Below are positions 5,078 to 6,715 of a stretch of DNA of 6,715 nt, in pieces. The notes below the pieces were generated by a model. The model had not been told where the DNA came from and searched no databases. It saw nothing but the letters and a program-made list of their open reading frames with translations. This DNA comes from an uncultured Prevotella sp. Its GTDB lineage: Bacteria; Bacteroidota; Bacteroidia; Bacteroidales; Bacteroidaceae. Numbering within the stretch: the stretch's first letter is position 1; the number at the start of each line of letters is the position of its first letter. The stretch lies in assembly GCA_900770845.1 (NCBI GenBank), contig CAAGLS010000149.1:1-6715 (forward strand), read 5' to 3'. A program made the translations under genes and the position numbers.

Positions 5078-5854
5078 ATGAAGAAATATTGTCTTGACCT
5101 GACTGTGACTTCGGCTGAACACCTGTCGGATAAGCACACGCTGTTGAAGCTTACCCACCACGACCCGCTGCCGGAGATGGAGCCAGGCCAGTTTGTAGAG
5201 GTTCGCTGCGACGGCAGCGCATCCACCTTTCTCCGCCGCCCCATCTCCATCAACTATCTCGACCGCGACCGCAATGAGATGTGGCTGCTCGTGGCCGCTG
5301 TGGGCGACGGGACGAGGAGCCTGATGGCTCTCCGCGCCGGCGACCGGCTCAACTGCCTCTTTCCCTTGGGCAACCACTTCACGTTGGAGGCTCACAGCGG
5401 CGAGAAAGTGCTGCTTGTGGGCGGAGGAGTGGGCGTCGCCCCCCTGCTCTTCGCGGGCAAGACCTTGGCCGACGGGGGCGTGCGCCCCACGTTCCTGCTT
5501 GGCGCGCGGACGGCCAAGGACCTGTTGGAGCTGGATCTCTTCAAGCCCTTGGGCGATGTCTACGTCACCACCGAGGACGGATCCTTGGGCGAGCGCGGTT
5601 TTGTCACCAACCATTCCATCCTGCGCAACCAGCAGTTCGACCGCATATCCACTTGCGGCCCCAAGCCCATGATGATGGCCGTGGCCCGCTATGCCGCCCA
5701 CGCCGGAATTGAGTGTGAGGCTTCGCTGGAGAACATGATGGCATGCGGACTCGGGGCCTGCCTCTGCTGCGTGGAGAAGACCACGGAGGGCAACCTGAGA
5801 GTGTGCAAGGACGGACCGGTGTTTAATATCAATCAACTGTTATGGCAAATCTGA
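5078..5854 (+). CDS. pyrK: Dihydroorotate dehydrogenase B, electron-transfer subunit
   Basis: This 258-residue iron-sulfur flavoprotein passes electrons from the FMN of PyrD to NAD+, making the class 1B enzyme that oxidises dihydroorotate to orotate in de novo pyrimidine synthesis. The FAD-binding motif RRPISI is at 53-58. The nucleotide-binding turn GGGVGVAP is at 115-122, TEDGSLGERGFVT (165-177) and CGPKPMM (193-199) mark the NAD domain, and the [2Fe-2S] ligands are C223, C228, C231 and C243 near the C-terminus. All parts of the ferredoxin-reductase-like fold are present and the length is normal. The start at 5078 is preceded by A/T-rich DNA, as usual in this phylum. pyrD begins 13 bp before its stop codon in another frame, so translation of the two subunits is probably coupled. 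Transcription may continue from udk or come from an unseen promoter in the repeat-bearing spacer. Confidence 0.96.
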   Translation: MKKYCLDLTVTSAEHLSDKHTLLKLTHHDPLPEMEPGQFVEVRCDGSASTFLRRPISINYLDRDRNEMWLLVAAVGDGTRSLMALRAGDRLNCLFPLGNHFTLEAHSGEKVLLVGGGVGVAPLLFAGKTLADGGVRPTFLLGARTAKDLLELDLFKPLGDVYVTTEDGSLGERGFVTNHSILRNQQFDRISTCGPKPMMMAVARYAAHAGIECEASLENMMACGLGACLCCVEKTTEGNLRVCKDGPVFNINQLLWQI

Positions 5855-6715
5855 GTGTTAAGATCAACCACCTGTCGCTGAAGAATCCCGTGATGACGGC
5901 AAGCGGCACTTTCGGCTATGGCCTGGAATATGCCGACTTCGTGCCTTTGGAAGAGTTGGGCGGCATCATCGTAAAAGGAACTACGTTAGAGCCCCGCCAA
6001 GGCAACGACTACCCGCGCATGGCCGAGACCCCACAGGGGATGCTCAACTGCGTGGGACTGCAAAACAAGGGCGTGGACTACTTCTGCGAGCACATCTATC
6101 CGCGGATTAAGGATATAGAAACCCACTTCATCGTCAACGTGAGCGGCAACTCGCCCCAGACCTATGCCGAATGCGCAGCGCGATTGGCTGGGCTGGACAG
6201 GATTCCAGCCATAGAGCTGAACATCAGCTGCCCCAACGTGAAGCAGGGCGGAATGGCGTTTGGCGTCACCTGCGAGGGGGCGGCCAGCGTGGTGAGGGCC
6301 GTGCGAAAGGTCTATCCCAAGACGCTCATCGTGAAGCTCTCGCCCAACGTGACTGACATTGTGAGCATCGCCCGCACTTGTGAGGACGAGGGGGCCGACA
6401 GCGTGTCGCTCATCAACACGCTCTTGGGCATGGCCGTCGACATCGAGCGCCGCAAGCCCGTATTGAGCATCCGCACGGGTGGACTGAGCGGCCCGGCTGT
6501 GAAGCCTGTCGCCTTGCGCATGGTCTACGACGTGGCCCACGCGGTGAGGATTCCCGTCATCGGATTGGGCGGCATCATGAGGGCAGAGGACGCCATCGAG
6601 TTTCTGATGTGTGGCGCCACGGCCATACAGGTGGGCACGGCAAACTTCATCGAACCTGCCGCGACAATGAAGATTCGCGACGGCATCAACGACTGGCTCG
6701 ACCGCCACGGCTGCA
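5842..6715 (+). CDS. pyrD: Dihydroorotate dehydrogenase B, catalytic subunit (3' end outside window)
   Basis: The reading frame opens at ATG 5842 inside the end of pyrK and stays open for 291 codons to the window edge, so only about the last 10-15 residues are missing. It is the FMN-containing TIM-barrel subunit that oxidises dihydroorotate. Motifs in order are TASGTFGYG (19-27), VKGTT with Lys45 (44-48), the MLNCVGLQN loop (67-75), NVSG (99-102) and NISCPN (127-132). Cys130 is the catalytic base; class 1 enzymes use Cys where class 2 use Ser. KLSPNVTDI (165-173) carries the second lysine, INT is at 191-193, and the FMN-phosphate-binding segments are IGLGGI (240-245) and VGTANF (264-269). With PyrK next to it, this is the NAD-linked class 1B enzyme and not the fumarate- or quinone-linked type. 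No frameshift or missing key residue is seen. Confidence 0.95.
   Translation, partial: MANLSVKINHLSLKNPVMTASGTFGYGLEYADFVPLEELGGIIVKGTTLEPRQGNDYPRMAETPQGMLNCVGLQNKGVDYFCEHIYPRIKDIETHFIVNVSGNSPQTYAECAARLAGLDRIPAIELNISCPNVKQGGMAFGVTCEGAASVVRAVRKVYPKTLIVKLSPNVTDIVSIARTCEDEGADSVSLINTLLGMAVDIERRKPVLSIRTGGLSGPAVKPVALRMVYDVAHAVRIPVIGLGGIMRAEDAIEFLMCGATAIQVGTANFIEPAATMKIRDGINDWLDRHGC

Noticed and set aside
4964..5836. A 290-codon open frame on the minus strand
   Set aside because: It is antisense to pyrK, which has complete cofactor motifs, and it also runs into the repeat spacer. No family resemblance is visible.
5986..6708. A 240-codon open frame on the minus strand
   Set aside because: It is antisense to pyrD, whose plus-strand frame has all catalytic and FMN motifs and is open to the window edge.

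Overview
The window looks like a chromosomal segment of a Bacteroidales bacterium, most likely a GC-rich member of Prevotellaceae. The taxonomic evidence is indirect. Several upstream regions carry the Bacteroidetes-type promoter (TTTG about 19-20 bp ahead of TAnnTTTG). Starts lack Shine-Dalgarno sequences and are preceded by A-rich DNA. Two lipoproteins have an acidic stretch right after the lipidated cysteine, and there are a zinc-free type B L31 protein and a class 1B PyrK/PyrD pair. I cannot name the species.

Layout. 1-310 is non-coding. It holds a very long near-perfect palindrome with a G10/C9 core (28-127), then a rho-independent terminator (221-264) for the leftward genes. 311-1825 is a leftward two-gene operon, gpx then trxB, making a Cys-type peroxidase and thioredoxin reductase. 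1826-2039 is a divergent promoter region with operator-like repeats. 2040-3122 is a rightward pair of related lipocalin-like lipoproteins. 3123-3255 holds a strong terminator hairpin between convergent genes. 3256-3507 is rpmE2, read leftward. 3508-3707 is a second divergent promoter region. From 3708 to the right edge four genes read rightward: a uracil-DNA-glycosylase-superfamily protein, uridine kinase (udk), and the two subunits of NAD-dependent dihydroorotate dehydrogenase (pyrK, and pyrD cut by the window end near its C-terminus). A composite microsatellite of seven 7-bp units and four 9-bp units lies between udk and pyrK.

How the genes fit together. gpx-trxB makes sense as an antioxidant unit in which thioredoxin, reduced by TrxB, recycles the peroxidase. 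The udk-pyrK-pyrD block joins pyrimidine salvage (uridine to UMP) with the orotate-forming step of de novo synthesis. The glycosylase-like gene sits 11 bp ahead of udk and probably shares its transcript. The lipoproteins are probably cell-envelope proteins of unknown role.

Most of the window is ordinary housekeeping DNA, and I see no defence, mobile or otherwise novel multi-gene system. The items most worth a second look are the palindrome, the nested microsatellite whose first unit supplies the udk stop codon, the probably leaderless glycosylase transcript, and the lipoprotein pair with its Asp/Trp/Tyr-rich tether.
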